Made by a program: the position numbers and the translations under genes
The notes under the pieces: model-generated
What the model saw: only the letters and a program-made list of their open reading frames with translations
Databases searched by the model: none
What the model was told of the DNA's origin: nothing
DNA from: Margaritifera margaritifera
Lineage: Eukaryota; Mollusca; Bivalvia; Unionida; Margaritiferidae
Direction of reading: 5' to 3'
Assembly (NCBI GenBank): GCA_029931535.1
Contig: JAQPZY010001561.1
Coordinates: forward strand, 3,070,001-3,134,000
DNA: 64,000 nucleotides
Shown here: positions 61,263-64,000 of the stretch, piece after piece
Numbering within the stretch: the stretch's first letter is position 1
Layout: every line of letters starts with the position of its first letter

Positions 61263-61574
61263 GACCTTGGTTTGGTTATAGGTTAAGAATGGAATATAAG
61301 AAGACCAATAAATTGTTTAGCATATACCCAAGCACAAATGAATAAAGAAACAATGAAACAGAATAGGTAGATTTTAAGAGAAAACTATGAAAAAATATAT
61401 AAATATCCACAATAATATCACAATGAATATGCTTTAAAAACTTTACTCTATGTAACCAAGAGCTTTTTGAAAAACTATGAACAAGGTCGAGACGTGACAT
61501 GAGAACTCGAACATGAAAATTGACAAGTTGCATGGTTTATTTAAGAACTAAAATATAACCTCATAGGCGGATGG

Positions 61575-61860
61575 AAGTTATAAAGTGATTTGATTGGTTT
61601 GGTTTTGTGGCGTTCACGCCATTTTTCAGAACATGATAGGCTATACATGACGGCAAGTATATTTGGTGGAATAAGAACACAGGAAGACACAGGGAAGAAA
61701 TCCCGACCCAAGGGAAGCGACTGGCAAGCTTTCTCACATACACACTTTGATCGAACTGAGACTCGAACTCACGCAGACAGAGGTGAGATGTTTGAGTGAT
61801 ATGTAAATGCGAGCGCCTTCGACAACTCGGCGACCAGGTTTTCCAGTTCACAGGTGGATT
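61575..61860 (-). mobile_element. tRNA-derived SINE with a mollusc-like 3' end
   Basis: On the - strand it has ggtcgccgagttgtcgaagg (A-box-like, about 61,837-61,818) and tgagttcgagtctc (B box, about 61,773-61,760), like a tRNA-Ser/Leu head. A body follows, then a 3' end tggcgtgaacgccacaaaac + caaaccaatcaaatca. A tail of the type ggcgttaaac...caatca is, from memory, typical of molluscan SINEs. Confidence 0.68.
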
Positions 61861-62049
61861 TTAATATCAGTGATAATGAAGGAACGCTCAATGCCTTCAT
61901 TACATTGATGAGATTGCCTTATGAGTCAAGACACTTAAGAATTGTAAAGCTTTGCCAATGACGAAATCTTCTCTCTTTTTGTCTCTTTTCTCTCTTACTT
62001 ATATTACACCATGATGATGTCGCATATAATAGAACTTTGATTGTTCTTG
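61861..62049. other. Unassigned DNA
   Basis: Nothing recognised. Confidence 0.45.
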
Positions 62050-62252
62050 ACTCATATGCCATATATGTAATGCTCATATGCCATATATGTAATGCTTATA
62101 TGCCATATATGTAATGCTCATATGCCATAGATGTAATGCTTATATGCCATATGTGTAATGTTCATATGCCATACATGTAATGCTCATATTCCATATATGT
62201 AATGCTCATATGCCATATATGTAATGCTCATATGCCATATATGTAATGCTCT
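62050..62252. repeat. 22-bp minisatellite, 9 copies
   Basis: Unit catatgccatatatgtaatg + ct, partly self-complementary (catatg, atatat). Confidence 0.94.
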
Positions 62253-62800
62253 CAGTATGATTTTATTTTGTCATTAAGATTTATTCTGTTCTGTTTTGTT
62301 CAGTATCGAAAAGTTCATGAGAAAACGAATTTGCATGAGATTATGTGCGTGATTGAAGGATTAGTATTTTTAATTTCCGGTTGGCTTTAGATGTGTGCGA
62401 TCTAACAATACAATATCTTGACTAATTTTATACATATATGTACCTTTTGATATTTGGAAATCGTCAGCTCCAACATTTGTTTTTTTGAAAACTATTTAAC
62501 ATTGATTAACCATGCTTAGTGTAAGTACATGTACTATCACGTGATCCATCTACCAATAGAATAGTTATTAAAGCAGGATTGGAAGAGTATTTGTTTCTCC
62601 CCCGGGTATGTAAAAAGCTGTCGCTGTGTCGTCTCAGTATGTCTGTTGGTAAATATTTTATTTTCTGAAGCAATTCTTTCAACCCGTTTAAGTTCTTCAA
62701 ACCAAACTTGTTAGACGCGTCAAGCAAGTTGCAATGTTGTGCGTTCTAAACTTAGAATTTCTACATTCAATATTTTCTTGTTCCAAGGAAACCAAGCGTA
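62253..62800. other. Unassigned DNA
   Basis: Nothing recognised. Confidence 0.45.

Positions 62801-62871
<71 letters not shown>
62801..62871. repeat. (TA)n microsatellite
   Basis: Pure TA run of about 70 bp. Confidence 0.96.
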
Positions 62872-62874
<3 letters not shown>

Positions 62875-64000
62875 CTTTATTAATTTAGCCTTTTGCGAAA
62901 TAATGATAAAGATTGGAGCATTTTTTTTTTTATACTGCCAGACGTTCAACATGGCAAAATCGGATATAAAATTCCCTGCAATCCCAAGACACATGATGGA
63001 TAGACAAAAAAAATATAGTAGAAAAGAAATTTGCTGACAAATGTAAGTGCTTTCGTTGGAGATACTGACATAGTGGACGAGGAGTTGACATTGTATGCGT
63101 ATGTTGGATCGTAAATGAAGTATTAACTACTGATTAGGAATCTGCAAGCTTCCTTTATAACACACACGGTAATAAAAGATTGATTTATATTTATTTTTAA
63201 CACATGCGGCAATAAAAGATTGATTGATATTTATTTTTATTGGCTCGCTTTCTGAATCAGTTTGGCTGACTAATAGCAATTGTCTTTTTTATGGAGTGAA
63301 CTTTTGATTACATTCGTCTACAAAGATAAATCTAGTCATGTATGAAATAAAAATATCAGTGAGCCATCTGGTCTAAACTTTTGAAGAATAGATATGTATT
63401 CCCACTTTGTGTTTGGGGAGTGGGGTGATTGGATATTTCAAGCATTAATCAATAGGAAAGAATAATCAAAACGTAGCCAATAGACGCAATTATCTGCGCT
63501 AACTGTATTCTCAGTAATGGAGTTAATCAAATTACCTGGTTGCTGTAGGTAGTGTCACCAGCGTGGTAATCAATCAATGTTAGCATCACGATTGTGGACT
63601 TAAAAGCCTTCATATTTTTGTGCAGTGGGATTAAGTGGGTTTTGTTGTTCCGTAGTGAGTCGTGCAATTAGTATTTAATCTGTTTGTGTACAAATGCTCC
63701 GTGAGATACTTTGGATCTATTTCAAGAGTTAAGATGAATTGGAATTCAGACATGTAAATTTACTCTTGGAAATAAAACATTTTATATGTTTAAAAGTTTC
63801 TTCAAATCGTGGTTATTTACAAGTTATTGACAGCCAATATTTACAGATGTCTGCAATTGGTTTTGAAACATGAACGAAGTATTTACTCAGTGAATGAAGA
63901 GACAGCAAGTTGATGTTCGTAATGTCATTTATATTGACTTCACGATCGCCAAGATTCATAATTCGTTCATTGCACCAGAAGGCTGGAAAAAAAAGTAATC
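62872..64000. other. Unassigned DNA to the window end
   Basis: A duplication of about 42 bp (aataaaagattgat..atatttattttt) is at 63,163-63,240. The stretch 63,395-63,480 (caagcattaatcaatagg) resembles 33,035-33,080 (caagctttaatcaatagg), suggesting a dispersed repeat. No gene is recognised. Confidence 0.45.

Larger units (their letters stand above)
58950..61560 (+). pseudogene. Second non-LTR retrotransposon relic (endonuclease part)
   Basis: At 59,041 the endonuclease opens with MKLLSLNV (one stop, then GMKRRLHF). It continues with YDILCVFQTKL (about 59,117), RRSGGIEVFIRN (about 59,222), VVYLPPENF (about 59,363) and LGDMHTRTSNEN (about 59,481). After a frameshift from 59,649 come GRKRIDICRCNNLLLLN, LCLIEYAISSVEAATF and FIDGRC, where the endonuclease normally ends S-D-G-H-C or S-D-H. 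These are the motifs of an APE-type endonuclease. The linker continues through a 39-bp in-frame array, then TGFIKHWDDEK, SASETFEIVTQSV, a 34-bp array, and WFGYRLRMEYKK near 61,268. The RT is not present. Clade unresolved. Confidence 0.78.

Overview
The window is a gene-poor, AT-rich stretch of animal nuclear DNA. There are no bacterial-style operons. About half of it is tandem-repeat arrays (units of 17-82 bp) and long (TA)n tracts. The recognisable coding sequence is almost all decayed mobile-element or virus-like sequence. Relics of mariner, CR1/L2-type LINE, Penelope-like and tRNA-SINE families, with one SINE ending in a molluscan-looking tail, suggest a marine lophotrochozoan, most likely a mollusc. 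That assignment is an inference. I recognise no complete conserved host gene. Two short ORFs with signal-peptide-like starts (47.8 kb +, 54.3 kb -) are the best candidates for host exons.

Layout. 0-7.9 kb: 30-bp and 19-bp minisatellites, microsatellites and unassigned DNA. 7.9-9.4 kb: a dead mariner transposase (- strand) with a 52-bp array made from its own 5' coding end. 9.4 and 18.7 kb: two copies of one hairpin-rich MITE. 10.9-12.5 kb: 25-bp and 44-bp arrays, the second with an internal inversion. 12.6-18.4 kb: a compact, same-strand, heavily mutated gene cassette that I read as an endogenous Polinton/adintovirus-like DNA virus element. It holds a SAP-like motif, the N-terminal half of a protein-primed family-B DNA polymerase, structural-protein relics, an unknown long ORF and a membrane protein. 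20.7-21.6 kb: a Penelope-like relic (-). 21.9-37 kb: a run of minisatellites, an old dimeric satellite with oestrogen-response-element-like palindromes, a solo LTR and SINEs. 38.2-40.3 kb: a GC-richer, coding-like decayed island of unknown origin. 42.6-45.2 kb: more arrays. 49.0-52.8 kb: a decayed CR1/L2-like LINE (-). 53.0-53.9 kb: a short repeat array split by a second solo LTR. 56.3-58.5 kb: a decayed gene of a dispersed invertebrate family (-). 58.9-61.6 kb: a second LINE relic (+). 61.6-64 kb: a SINE, a 22-bp array and unassigned DNA.

The most striking pattern is that tandem arrays have repeatedly grown from inside coding sequence. In the mariner, the Penelope-like element, the CR1-like LINE, the 56-58 kb gene and the second LINE (twice), the array unit is a piece of the surrounding reading frame. 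In several of these the reading frame resumes on the far side of the array. These cases show where the minisatellites came from and suggest a genome-wide tendency to amplify 23-52 bp segments locally. The long ORFs across arrays (for example 664 codons at 29.7-31.7 kb) are products of stop-free repeat units and are not proposed as genes.
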